Part shown: in pieces, positions 50,020 through 63,100 of the stretch
Layout of the letters: every line of letters starts with the position of its first letter
How positions within the stretch are numbered: position 1 is the first letter of the stretch
NCBI GenBank assembly: GCA_036937835.1
Contig: CM072871.1
Span: 4,207,001 to 4,271,000, forward strand
Direction: 5' to 3'
DNA from: Pampus argenteus
Taxonomy: Eukaryota > Chordata > Actinopteri > Scombriformes > Stromateidae
Length of the DNA stretch: 64,000 bases
Translations under genes and position numbers: made by a program
Notes under the pieces: generated by a model
Told to the model about the DNA's origin: nothing
Databases searched by the model: none
What the model saw: only the letters and a program-made list of their open reading frames with translations

Positions 50020-50885
50020 TACAAATTGTGCACAATCATCATGATGGCCTTGAAATGCCGATGAAAAAAACAAAACACATGTGGTAATTTAGCTTTTTTG
50101 TTGTTGTTGTTGTTGTTTATATGAATCGCAATAACTAATTAAGACTAATTTTAGCATTACCTACTTCGAAATTTCTCCAGTAAGGAAACTGCATTAATTT
50201 GACAAATAAAGATTCAGTCAGGAAAAATAGACCACTCAGTATCAACAGAACCGGCATTAGTACATTTAGTTTTGTTGAAACTCTGTGTTTACTCTGCAGT
50301 GACATAATTAGAATGTCATTATCTAATTACTGCTAATCATCTAATCAAGCGAGCAAACAAACTGCCCTGAAACTAAAATCTGCAATAGACACAGGCTACT
50401 ATTTTCAACCATGAACACACACTGTCAGTGACTTGTGGTGGTTATATAATCTTTGATGTCAGATTTAACAAACCATACTTATATGTCAGCCCTGTCCATT
50501 AACAGCATGTCTATGGAAATATTACTGCAAAGGTCATCGCCTCGAGGAACAGCGAGACAGGAGGGAGGCGGGGGGAGAAATGTGCGTGAAATAGCTGTGG
50601 CTAGTTGTGTTGCTGCCAGACTTTCTGCCTTTGCTTGCCATTTAAAAGTTAGCGAGCTTGTCTGATAATCCCTGTCAAAGAAGTGGGTCTGATCCCCGAG
50701 CTTCAGCCGCTATTGATTTCCTTGTTTTATTGTTCTTTGATTTCCATTTTAGTTATTTAACAAGCAGATGATGGATTGGTGACCTTCAGCTCAGCCCTGT
50801 CTGACTTCTTTCTCCCATTTACTAAACTCGTGCTTGTCTGTCCTGACTAAGAGTGTTTACTGACTATCATCCTCTTCTTTTTTAT

Positions 50886-50907
50886 TTGTTGTTGTTGTTG
50901 TTGTTGT
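50886..50907. repeat. (TTG)n microsatellite
   Basis: Seven TTG/GTT units. A second TTG array of about six units lies at 50100-50117. Confidence 0.9.
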
Positions 50908-52119
50908 CTGCAGGGATTTAAAGGAAGGTGTCTGCATTTCTCTCTCTTTTTTTAAAACGTGAACAATGATCTCTTCCTCATAAAACTAGTTTAAAAGTTT
51001 CTATATATATTTTTTTTTAAGAACAGAGTCTAACCTAGAAACCCTCGGCATGAATAGTAGAAATGAAATGAAGGTGATAAGAGATGTTTCATGCACCAAT
51101 AGTCTCCAGTATGATAGTAAACTCAGAGGTGCAGGACCTAATCCGCTGGCTTTTATAAGTGTGATGGAGAAGATTAGAGGGAAAACTGCTTCTTATTTTC
51201 CTTAGTCTCCTCCACGCTTGTTATTCGTCTCCTGTTTCCACTGAGCTCATTGATGATGTCAGAAAGACTGATTTGCTTTAATATAAAACAGATGAAAGAG
51301 AAACGCTAACGGGCTAGCGCCATTGGAAGCTACATGCAACCATCCAGCAGCCAATACATGCAACCTTTGGATAATTATTCACTATTCTGCACCTGCTGCA
51401 GGAAATTCATTACATAAAAAAAAAAATAGCAGCCGATCATATCATGCATAGTACTGCGCTGCCATGGTGATACAGACACAGTAGTTTTAATCTGATGATT
51501 TTTGATTTTACACGGAGAGGCAGGTGAGAGAATTTAATGCATTTGAAAGACATCTAATGCATTAAAGGCAACTGAGAGCACATTTCCCAACACATGTATG
51601 ACACAGTCATTAAGAAAGGTTCATGATTTATTTAATTTAATCAAATCGACCGTAGAAGGGAATTTATCCTTTTGGGGTTAGCAGTCATAGAGTTGACAGC
51701 TTGAGAAAGAAAGCCACAGGTGAAAATGGGGGAAGAATTTGGCATTGCATGTAATAAGATGTTTGTATGAGCTCAAACATGTTGCACCTGTTGCCTTCAA
51801 AACACCCTACAGCACTGCAGATACAGAATATCACATATCAAAAAATAAAAAAATATATATATTCTTCTTAATAGCGTTGGAAATGTAGACATTTAATTGT
51901 AGTTTGTTGCCACACGATATCACTGAAACGTACACTGTATCCAGCTGACGCCTACTGTGGCTACATTTCGCCTGCAGACGCTTGCATAATCAGCTGGTTA
52001 CCACATGTTTGCAACCAAAATGAAAACATCTAATAATTCTTTGGGTGTCCCCATCCTCAGCCTCCCCTGTCAAAATCCTGCTGCTGTACACCTCATTGCC
52101 TCCCTGTGGGAGCAGCAGC

Positions 52120-52400
52120 AGGGCAGTCTCTGTCACATTTGATTACTGCCTTGAAGGCAAAGAGCAACAACATAATAACCTTATCAGTAACAGATGATTG
52201 AGATCTTCAAAGGGCCTGTTCTGCCTCGCTGCTTGTTCATCTGACTGGCCAGGGATGCAGACTGATCAAAGGCCTCCAGAACATGGTGGCTCAGCAGCCG
52301 TGGCTCTCACAGTCCACGGCTTATAACCAGTCAGCTATTGACATTGCTCATAGATTGCAGGTGTCACATCTCAGCTTCCTGGGTGGTTGCATTCTGCCTA
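52120..52400. promoter_or_regulatory. Possible conserved non-coding element
   Basis: A repeat-free, high-complexity block of about 280 bp has GATTA, TTATCAG, CATTTGATTACTG and ATCAAAGG (TCF/LEF-like) motifs and no supported coding frame. It stands out from the AT-rich, homopolymer-broken flanks. Its role as an enhancer is inference only. Confidence 0.22.
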
Positions 52401-54189
52401 CTGATCAGGGATAGACATTGTTATTTGATCAAAAATGCCCTTGGTGTCAGATGAATAAAAGTTTTGAGATGATGGTATGAGTGATATATATATATTCTGC
52501 ATATCATCACTCTATTTCAGCAATTCATTTTTGTATGTTTTGTTACCTTAAGTCCCTTTTGACAACACAATAAGGTTTCAACAGCAATGCACTGGAGACC
52601 TGTGAACCAGGACTTTACTTCCTTCTGCCCATTACATGCTGGGATTGGCTCCATTCCTCCATGACTCCTAATAACAAGTATAGTAATTATCAAGCAAAGA
52701 CAATGAATGCATGAATACATGAATGAGTAATGAAGTGAAACGGTGTAATTAAAATGATTCACACTAGTGCGGCTTAAAATACAGTTTTTATTTTTTTTTC
52801 ACCCTGTGTTATAAATAGAGCGGCATCCTTTCATTTAACAGATTAAAATCTCGACCCCTGATTGAGTCACAAGACAACCCTAACCCAGTCAAGATGAGGC
52901 GATGAGGTTATGAGGTGATGGGCACAGGCTCTCTTTACCTCTGATATTTAATTTTTATAATAATGACGTCATTACTTTTGGCTTCAACCTTTTCCAAAAG
53001 ACATTTTTACTTATATCATTTTTTATCAAACCTTGTCTAAAACTACCCAATGGAGCTATTGAATGTGCAGTATGTGCTATTATAAATGTATTTGACAAGA
53101 ACAAAAGTTACAGTAGCTCTCTGAAGCTGCTCTCTTAGCACTCTTACCTCTAACAATTTATCTACAAAATATCCATAAATCACGTTTCAATCTTACATGC
53201 AGGTAAAAGAGAAGTTGAAGTTGAAGGCAAAGCATTGTAGGCACAGTTCAGATGATTACAGATTATCTTGATAAAGCTGCTGGATTTGTTATTTGATTGG
53301 CTGCCCTATAATCTCTGTAATCTGCAGAAAAAGAAAATCCTTTTATATTTAATTAGTAAAAAAGAACCTCAGTGTCAGAATCTGGCGATCACATGTAAAC
53401 GTTCATTATTTCCGACATGTCTTTATTACGCGTCGCCGCACATGTAGCCTTGGTGTTTGCTCTCTGCAGCCCACACACTCCAGCAACTCTCTCCTTGTAA
53501 AAAAAAAAAAAGCTGGTCTTTGCCAGTGGCTCCATCTCTCTGTGTCACTACACTTTGTAGACATAAAGGTTAGCAGTGCGTACGTTTGCAACCAAAAAGA
53601 AAAAAAACCTTCTTGATCTGCAGCTGCTCTTCCTAGCTTCCTACCACACTTCAACACAAGTCAGTAGACTGATAGAAAGCTGAAGCTTCACACGTTGGCA
53701 GATGTAAATAGCTGCAAGGTAATTGTTAGAATCATTAAGTTAAGTTTAAACTTTAGTAGGTGATCAAGGTCATGGGAAACAAATCTTCCTTAAAGTTTTT
53801 GTCGATCCATCCATCCTCCCCGACCTCCTCTTTATGTGGATTTTGTCGCTGTATAATAACATTATCTTATTTCCTCCTTTGTGCCCATCAAAATTCCCAC
53901 AGCTGCTTGAGGGCTTTTGTCAATTGAACTTAATCATATGTTGTTTTTTATGCGGCTTTTGGTTAAATTACTGATTGTGTTGTTTTTCGAGACTCAAACA
54001 ATTCCTCCTTAAAAGTCTCAGATATAATTCATTGCTATCTAGTTGTCCCTCCCTCCACCGAGCCCTCTCTGCCACAGTCATCTCACACGTCAGAGCTCCA
54101 CTGATCTGAAGCTGTGAAAAGCAGTTATTGCTTTTCCACTTGCCTGTGGGGAATTTTTTCAAATCTCAAATAACAAAATACAAGAACAG
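52401..54189. other. Non-coding DNA, no gene seen
   Basis: The block contains short T and A homopolymers (52791-52799, 53499-53511), a TATATATA string near 52486-52494 and no recognisable exon, RNA gene or transposon end. Confidence 0.5.
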
Positions 54190-54420
54190 TCCCTTTGAGA
54201 GCCCATCAACAGTTGAGCATTAAGGTTATGCTAATTGCATAAATCCGAGCCTCCATTCAAATTGAATTAATCTCGATCTGTTGTTGTTGTCTCGCAGTTG
54301 TTTACAATTGCTCTTTGCATTTGGCACCATTGCATTATTACTGTTTGATCTGTTTCATTTGCACATGCTGGGAACAAGAGTGAATGCTAATGTGTGTTTG
54401 TATCTCTATGTGCAACACAT
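54190..54420. promoter_or_regulatory. Possible conserved non-coding element with octamer/homeodomain-like motifs
   Basis: Motifs include TTATGCTAATTGCATAAAT, TTGAATTAATC, TTTGCATTTGG, CATTGCATTATTAC and GAATGCTAATG: several near-octamer (POU-type) and homeodomain cores within about 200 bp, with a short TTG run inside. There is no coding frame of note. The clustering resembles neural or developmental enhancers; this is inference. Confidence 0.27.
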
Positions 54421-56389
54421 TTATATGAGGTTTAAATTAATGTATGTAGGATTATTATGATTCATTTGCATGTCTGCTTTGGTTTGGATGAAGATGCTCT
54501 TCTTCTGCAGCTGGAAATGCGAGCTTCTTACTGTACTTCAGCGTCTGCCTTTGAATTTCCTGGGTCATTTTTGTCAGCGGTGCATGGTTGGCTGCAGGGG
54601 ACCGCCGCGCTGACCCCGTACGGTCATGTTAACTGGGAGTCTGCTGCCACCAATGTCTGCTCCTGAAACCTTGATCTGAACAGATATGCCATGCTAAAGT
54701 GGTTGCATTAGACAGATGCAGTCACAGCCTGCGGACAGCATTTCTTTTATTCGATGTTGAAGCCCATTTCCTCCTTTTACAATGCAGACCGTTTTCACTA
54801 TGATATATTGATATTTTTGTACAATATAGCCTACCTAATAATATTGGAAAGATGAAGCATTTTGGGTCTCTACTGAGTAAAAATGTTCACTTTAAACACG
54901 ACTGTGCTCATGAAGCAGTGCTGTATTTTTTATCTGTGAATGCCTCACCAAACCTCTACTCTCATAATGTACCAAACCATTTCTTCATATTTAGTTTGTG
55001 AATCATGAATTGCTTATCTACATTTAATATCCCTTCAACAGTTTATAAGTGCAAATCCGGTGTCTTTAAATTGTCGATTTAATTGGATGTAAAGTTTCTT
55101 GTAAAGTAACATCATGTGACACTGAGGACTTGATTGCCCCAGAGAAGAATGATTTGTGACAACTTTCCTGAAATGAAGGGAGAAAAAAACCAAAAACAAA
55201 ACCACATCTTTCTAGCAGTAATTGGACTTCACCCACTCCTGCAATGATATATCGTTTTTTGTTTTTTTTTATTAATTTGATATTTCCTCCCACACAGTTT
55301 GTATTGAGCAGTTATATTTACACTCTTGGACAGTTCAGCAACAAATTAAAAATGTTCTCTTAAAGGAACTTCAACCTACAGTAAAATGTAAAGTATGTTT
55401 TCCTATATAATGCATTTCATCGCTTCCAACAAACTGAAGCAATTTGTATTGGTGATGGACACATTTAGCTTACAAACATCATGCAGACCTTCATCTTACT
55501 GTAATCCTGTTAAAAAATCCATCTGGGTGTTCATGTTGCATAAGGTGCATGATGCAGCATTGTTTCACATTAGTATCCAGCGTGTTAAGATGCCAACTGA
55601 CAGCAGTCCTGGGGGATAACTTTGTGCTGCTCTCTTATTTATGTGCCCAGTGCAACTCTGAAACGTCTCATCCTACATCCTCTCCACATCCTCCATCTTT
55701 ATACATTAAGCTCAACCTCAGGAGCACCTCTGGCAATGCAGAGGTTGGGTATATTTGTCCACCCACTCAGAGAGACGACGTTGAGGTCGAGAGGGGGGGG
55801 GGTTCAGACATTTTCAGTTTTATGTAAATGTAATTCATAACATGCAAAAGCATTCACGTTGTCTTAAAATAACAGCAGATGCTATTTGAACAACGCGTAA
55901 ATCTGCTCACGGAGATGTCAACAAATTAAAAGCACATTCGTCGGAAAAGCTTCACGTTCCGTGTAAGAGACTTTTCCCAAACAGCTGGATCGGTTCTGAT
56001 GCTGATTGCTGTGCCGCCGGATGCTTGAATGTGATTGGTGCTGATCAGTTATGGAGGCTGGTAGGCTTCATGGAGAGGGGAACAAATAAGGTTGATGTAT
56101 TCCTGATTGCATTCTGGCTTTTTAGCTTCATTTTCTTGCATTGTACCTTTGACTGGACCAAATGAAACTATATGTTTCCAGTTTAGTCATTTAGCCTTAA
56201 TAACTACATAATTCCTCATTGAACCGTGCATTACTGACTTTTCTAAAATATTCCATCGTTCCTCGTGGCTGTTGTACCAGCGACACAGCAGACAGGTAAT
56301 TATACATGCGCCGCAGTATGTCAGCCTCGGGTTGATGCTATGTTAGTGCCAGATGTCATGCATATAGTTTACTTGTTCTGCTTTGCAAG
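54421..56389. other. Non-coding DNA, no gene seen
   Basis: Short frames only. A run of nine G lies at 55793-55801, and T-rich tracts lie at 55254-55270. Nothing is recognised. Confidence 0.5.
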
Positions 56390-56720
56390 CGACAGATGAT
56401 GATACTCGCGATTTTTAACAATATTGGAGCCAAGAACCACCCGAATCCATGTTAATTAGAGACTGTCCTCGAGAGAAAAGCCGCAACATCAGTCATTTTG
56501 CAAATGCATAAAAGTAACACGTGGTTGGGAAACAGTTTGTTATGTGTTTGTTTCATTTGGAGGACTTCAGCAACTATTATCTTGCTTGGATATTTATTTG
56601 CCAGAATTACAAGGAAGTGCTGACTGACACACGCAGTCCATCTTGCCTTTAATTATTCATTCCATTAATTAAAACTTTGTCTTGGAGTCTATTTCCAGTC
56701 CGACACTAATAAATTGTCTA
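56390..56720. promoter_or_regulatory. Possible conserved non-coding element
   Basis: About 330 bp of complex sequence with CCATGTTAATTAGAGACTG, TTTTGCAAATGCATAAAAG, GTTTCATTTGG and TTAATTATTCATTCCATTAATTAAAAC motifs, almost free of simple repeats. It shows a high density of ATTA cores and no coding frame. It is among the most enhancer-like stretches of the window by eye, but this is untested. Confidence 0.28.
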
Positions 56721-56820
56721 TCTATCATAATTTGACAGTTCCCCAGCACAGTGTTGTTATGTCTGGCAGCACTACCAGAAGAGTGAAGGAGCAAATCTGA
56801 CCAACTTTATCAAATTATTG

Positions 56821-56851
56821 TTTTGTTTTGTTTTGTTTTGTTTTGTTTTTG
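56821..56851. repeat. (TTTTG)n array
   Basis: Five perfect TTTTG units followed by TTTTTG and a T tract. It is a pentanucleotide simple repeat separating two complex blocks. Confidence 0.95.
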
Positions 56852-56989
56852 TTTTTTTGTCTAGGGTTTAGACATAGACAGATAAATATTTGAATCCAGT
56901 TCTTGATTGATTACTCTCTGCAAAACAGGTCAATTTTTTGATTTGTCGAGGCTGCTCATTAATCATTTTGATGTGGTGTGACTGGCTGC

Positions 56990-57175
56990 CCAGATGCTCC
57001 ATGTTGGGCATGGGCACAGTCCATTCACAGTGCTGATGCTGCAGCAAAGAGCTCTGAGGATACTGCCAGAGCTGCTTGCTGGCCCTCTAACCGTAGCAGA
57101 TGATTGTGCTCGCTCTGTAATTTGCTCAATTTAGCGACTGTCAGAGGGTCCTCCACTCGCCATTTGCTCTTCTAG
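56990..57175. promoter_or_regulatory. Possible conserved non-coding element
   Basis: Complex, moderately GC-rich sequence with CAGCTG/CTGCAG and E-box-like cores, a CTCAATTTAGCG segment and no simple repeats. No coding frame is supported on either strand. It lies 270 bp beyond the block at 56390-56720 and could be part of the same regulatory region. Confidence 0.2.
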
Positions 57176-60100
57176 GACTTTTATACCCGCTGCTTCATAG
57201 AGAAATGTGACCACAAACAGTAATGTGTGGCTCGTTAAAGTTCACAGAAGATTCATTTTACATTATAATGATCATTTGTCCTCCTGATTAAGTGTGCAAG
57301 CAAGCAAGAGAGTGTTGGGAAAATCTTCATAGCATGTGTCCAAATTGTGACACCTACATGATACCAAATAAGCATTTGGGATGTTGAGTGTATTCTTTGC
57401 AGATTCCTCCTGCGCGTTGCCGTAGGCCCTGTGTCTGGATCCGACAGGGAGGTCCTAAGTTTATGTGGCATGGCACCGGGGTAGACACACACCATTACTC
57501 TGAAGTTCACGCATGAACATCACACACAGCCCTTGTCCTGCCTCCCACACTGATGGCCTCCTGGTTTGCCAAAAGAGAGGGGCTGTCCTGCTTTCATAGC
57601 CTCATTGATTCTGGAGGGTCTCCATCAATTAAATCTGATAGTCTTTCAGCTCCACTGAAGCAACACAGCAGCTACTGGGGGAAAAGCAAAAGGGTCACCC
57701 GAACCTGAGAAGCAAAGCAACCACAGGCACCTTCATATGAATGTAGAGAGAGAGAGAGAGACACATTATTGGCTATAAACACACACTAACCACAGGCGGG
57801 TACAGGGTCTATATTTGATCTCACTGTAAATCACAAGCTGCGGTTCAAAAGGAGCGATTTTTTTTTTTTTTATACTCACAAACAATTGTTATTTAGATTG
57901 CCGACAGCTATTTTTTTTTAATGAACCGTTTCTGCCTGGAGCGAAGACGAGTCAGTATTCAGTTCACAGACTTGGTTTGAGATCAAAAGGAACGTACACA
58001 TCATGTTTGCTCCTTTTGTAATACCTACTCGCTGCCACGTTGTGTTTCTCAGCATCTGTGTGTTTGCTAGTATTGACTCCCAAATGAAACCGACATGTTT
58101 GGTTTGTGTTAACCGACTAAGCGCTGATGGTTTCCATTCATCTACAGTACTTGTGTAGATTTTGATGTCATTATCAATCATTAAATTTCATGCATAAATA
58201 AGCCACACTCGTGCATAAACCTAACCAGACCTCAACCACAGATTACAATCCTATTGGTCATTATGGAGTGCAGGTATATAAACGACCTATGTGGTTGTTA
58301 AATTCCAGTTCTGTATACAGTGTAACCTGTACATACAACAGTCGGGGCTGTCGTCACTGACAAAGTGAACAGATATTAGTAGTGATGGGTTATTCATGTG
58401 TAAACAAACAAGCCATGTTTGCTCAGGGGACAATCTTTTTGGGAAAAAAAAAAAAAAGTCCTTCTGAATTGCAGCGAGTGTAGATGACACATATAGTCTC
58501 CCTGGCAGCTGCAGACCACAGCTACATTTTGGTTTAGAGGGATCCCTGTTGTCCTGAGCTCCATGTAGAAGAGTGTGGAAAGTGGTAATGTGGCCCAAAG
58601 CGAGTGAGGCAGCCGCAGGAGGCTTAACAAGCAGCTTACCAACACCTCACCAAAGCCATTCCTGAAGGTTACGATTCAGATGAAGAAGCCTGTTTCTCTC
58701 CCCCCGGTGAGCTGAGGCAGGAGAATAGAGAGCCAACGCAGGCGATCAAAGAAGCATCGATCCTGTCTGCTGCTTTTACAGCCCGGTGGAACAGAGCCTA
58801 AAGTCGAGGCCACGGCTCTCCTGAGAACAAAAGAACCACAGAGGTATCCACATTTTCACATACGGAGTCATAAACCTTTTCAAACTGACCACTGCACATC
58901 ATAGGAACCCCTGCAATACATTGATATGGTGTTAATACACTTGATATGTTTACATAACTCTCAAGTATTTAATTGGATCTTTTGCACATCATTTTAGATC
59001 CAAATCCTCTCTTGCTGCCTTTTACTGTACATGCATAGATATACTTTTTTTTTTTTTTTAAATCTCCGATCTTGGTTGTATAAGACGGTATGAATACAAT
59101 TATTTATCATTCAATTCAATGTCAAAATCTTCTAAGCCACTAAATGAGGCGCTCTACTTTGCTGAATTCTTTAAATAACCATCTCATCTGTACTGTACTG
59201 CTGAAGTAAAGACTTACATTTTTAATGTACAGAGGTTTGCAGCACTCTTCAGTTATTGAAGATCTTTTCTTGTGCAAAACAAGTACAAGATTTAGATGGA
59301 TGAAAGTCCAGATTTGCATATTGATTTACCAGCTTTCCATATAATCACTAGAAATCTGTGGGTACGCCCCAGTTCCCTTGAATTTCATCCACGTTTCACT
59401 CACTCGCAGCTTTTCCTTGCGTCTTAGTCCTTCCCAATAAAGATGCAAAGAAAAGATGCGAAGGAGACGATATATTTTTAGAGAAATGAGACATCCTTTC
59501 CTCTGAAGCGTCACGTGAAGAGGCGGCTGTTGCACAGCTGGATCGACTGTCAGTCGGCTTTAACAGCTGTAGCCACTTTTGATGGAGTTTGTGTCTGCAC
59601 GTATGTGCACTGTGCTAATGCTAATAAAGGCGCAAAGTTATTACTGTCTGAAGTCTCTCTGTCCTTTTTTTCTCTCAATCCCATAACTAATTATCTACCG
59701 TATATCCTTTAAAATGATTTATTTAAAATACCATACCAACGTTTTCTTTTTAATAGCGTAATATCCCTTTTCTATGTTTCCGATGTTTTCATATATCCAT
59801 TCCCCTCAGACATTGCCTGTGTCTTCACAGACTGGCAGCAAACAAACTGCCTCATTTTTAATTTTTATTTTTTTATCACATACTGATCATTGTACGAGTA
59901 AATATTTTCAGCTCTGAAACTTTGAGCTGAGCAGTTTTCAAAGAAATGACCTCAAAACTCTTCTCAAGCAGAAAATCGTCCCATTAAGATAAATAATGGA
60001 GTTTTTTTTTTTAAACCTACAATCTGAATTATATCTTCTTTATATAATATGACGTCCTAATAGCACTGAAAGCAACATCCTGCATCTGGTGATAAGACTG

Positions 60101-63100
60101 TTTTGTACTGTACAGTCTCTTGATTGTTGTCAGCGACCTTTTTTTGTCTTCTTTGATAAAAAAAAAAGATGCAGTGTGACAGGATGAGACAGTCCTAGTT
60201 CACTACACGTCAAATGGATGGAGCCTATGTTCATGTTAGAATGTAAAAATGGACAGATATATTTACTGTAGTTTCTCTGTATTTAATCCAGACAGTCTGA
60301 TTATATTTAAGACCACATTTGATACACATGCAGTTAACATGTAACATTAATCACAAATGTCAAAACTGAGGAAGAGGAGACAAACTAACAAGGTTATAAT
60401 ACACAAAAGTGTTGATTAATTATTCATAAATCTGACTGTAGATGTGTAAATGTGTGTTTAATGGAGCCAATCACACACCAGGCAGCTCTTTGGACCTTGT
60501 GGGGTTTTTTTTGTCTGCATACTTTGGTTCATATTTTTCCGCCTCTCCCCGATTCTACTGTTTTTCAGAAGGCAAGTCATACCTCGGAGGATATGGAAAG
60601 TGTGAATATGTGAAAATTGCTTTTTTGACAGAAGTAGAACTTTTTCAAAGTGGAGTTTAGTCCTTAAATGAACTTGTTCGGAAAGTTGGCTTCATCATGT
60701 ATTCTTTGTGTAAAGCAGGCTCGCTGACCAAAACTCAGAGCACCAATCAAAGCGGCTCGTCTTTAGAAATGTCCTGTCTGCTTTTAAAGCATTTGAGGTG
60801 ACAATAAAAAAAATTAAAAAAACAATCAACCATACGACTGAAAACGACACTACGAGAGCACCGAGATGGATCCAAAAACAGTTGTTGTAGAAGTTATTAG
60901 AAGACTAGAAATTACATATTGTTATCATGAACACTAATACAAAGATTACTGCCACTTTCAGTATGAGGATCAAAGAAGAAATAAATAATTTACATATATG
61001 GTCATATATGGTGGTACAAACTATTTTTCAATTTTATACTTATACCACCTAAATATATATTTATATTTCATTTCATGTGCTACAAACTTATATGATTGAT
61101 GGGTTTTTATGTTTGGTAATGAAAGCAATAACTTACAGTACATACACCTAATATATATATTTTTTTTTTCTCAAATACTGTAATTGAAGGCTGCTGGCAG
61201 ACTGTAGAGTCTGTGTTCTTTCTTTAAGCTGTCAGCGGCCGTGACGTTAAGTTCTAGCTGTCAAATTTCACTTCTGTCAGCTGTAACGGAGTCATAGTGT
61301 CATTTGACAGCCAGTTCAAATGTCAAAAGATTTTATTTAACTCGGGATTTTAGGCCCCCCTACTGATATTTCCAAGTATTCAGGGACAATCTCAGTGAGA
61401 TGGTGAATCACTACTCAGTCAGATTACTTTATCTTCGTTAGAGGAGGGAAAAAAAACGTAACTTTAAATTAACAGATTGCTTGATTTATTATGAAGGAGC
61501 ACCACCCCTACAGATAATATTAAGGGAGACACATTCCTATGTCTTTCATTTTGCACGGTATTTAATTCTGCATACTAATGGGGACATTTGTCACAATGAT
61601 CATTCTGCGCTCCGAGCTTGATGATGCAGGTGTTGACTCTCTATATAGTGCTGAGACTGTAGAAGCAGGAAGTTAAAAGAGCTCAAATATAAAAACTCAA
61701 TAGCCAGAACACGTGTGCTGGATAGTAGTTCCTCTCTGTGCAGTAAACAGCGTTTTTTTTTATGGTTATGTGAATAATAAACATCGTATTTTTTATCTCT
61801 GGTGTGTTCAGACTGATGCTGATTTTTAGATGCGGTGTGAATGTGCATAAAATCAATGCGCAGATGCAAATAGATACAAAAACATGAAATGTTTAAATTT
61901 GACTTTATGTTTTATCACATATGAGAGCTTGTTACATAATATAAAGAGTTGTAATGAGGTGTCCTTATGATGTTATATTATCATCTGATTAATAATAATA
62001 GTGTTGAAAAAACAGACTGTAACATGGTGTAAGGACAAAAACAAATCTGCAGAGCTCAGATATAAATGAAGATGGATTTTCCAGTACGAAGGAGCATTCG
62101 GGTAAACACAACTGTTCAAATAAGATTTATTATTTATTCCTCCTTTAATGTCAGAGCCCAGTTTAATAGAGGGACTTCTGATAGGTTTGACTGAAGCGGC
62201 ATATCTTATTCATCACCTCTTGCTTTGCTTTGTTATTAGGTGGTTGCAGCTTCTCATTGAGAACCGAGCGTTGTGTTTTGTAATGCACAGGACTTTTTTA
62301 CACATACCAGTGTGTGCTCATACAGAAGGGTTCACATTGAAAGAGACAAAAATGCATGGATTCCTTGTTCACTTTTGCAATTTTTTCATTGCTTTATTAG
62401 AGTTTTAAAGGTCCACATACAGTGCTTTGCTATAGTATAGCACTGGATAAAAACGTCCCTTCCTGCAATAAAATGCACAGTATTATAATATCCTACAGAA
62501 ACTGCACTTGAGCATTTGTTTGTGTGTTTCTTTTGCGATCGCTTCCAAATGTGTTGTGCTATTTTTGTTTGTTATATATGCTCACATTGCATATGTGTGT
62601 CAATTTTAAATCAATTAAATCCCAAATCTGCTCCGGATGAGTTACCTGCAAATAACTGTGGCACTTCTACTCAATATAAAGGCACATTTCCTATATTATT
62701 AAAGAGAACCAGTACCTACGGCTCCTATACCTCGAGCATCTGTTCCGCATCTGACATTTATGTGTTCACAGATGTTATGGATGTTCACTTATACATGTTT
62801 ATCTCCTCAGAGAAACAAACGAGCTCACTGATAAGTCGTGTGCCGCTCCCTCCGTGTGCTGGATTTTTCCTGACAGTGGCTTTCATGTTGCTGACACTTG
62901 CATTGGCTCTGCACAGCTGTTAGCACATCAGAAACTGTCCTTAGGGTCTTGGAAAGCTCAATAAACTGTTCCTGGGTGTATTTAACAATTCTGTTATTGA
63001 TTCTAGTCTTCAGTTTTTTTCTTTCGTTTTCAAGGCATGCAGATGTGTCTAAGGAACTACTGAAGTGTCAATATCCTATAAAGGATAACAGCACTATCCT

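Larger units (their letters stand above)
46471..52119. other. Non-coding DNA with simple repeats, no gene seen
   Basis: The block holds poly(A) tracts near 47383-47400 and 47480-47492, an A-rich low-complexity stretch at about 49526-49595, an (AT)n array at 50001-50019, TTG arrays at 50100-50117 and 50886-50907, and T tracts near 51007-51020. Frames are short and unrecognised. A complex block at 47790-47945 has a protein-like minus-strand frame but no known motif. Confidence 0.5.

Noticed and set aside
62516..62923. 135-codon frame with hydrophobic, cysteine-rich start
   Set aside because: It looks superficially like a secreted protein, but the hydrophobicity comes from TTT/TGT-rich DNA and no family signature or exon structure is visible.
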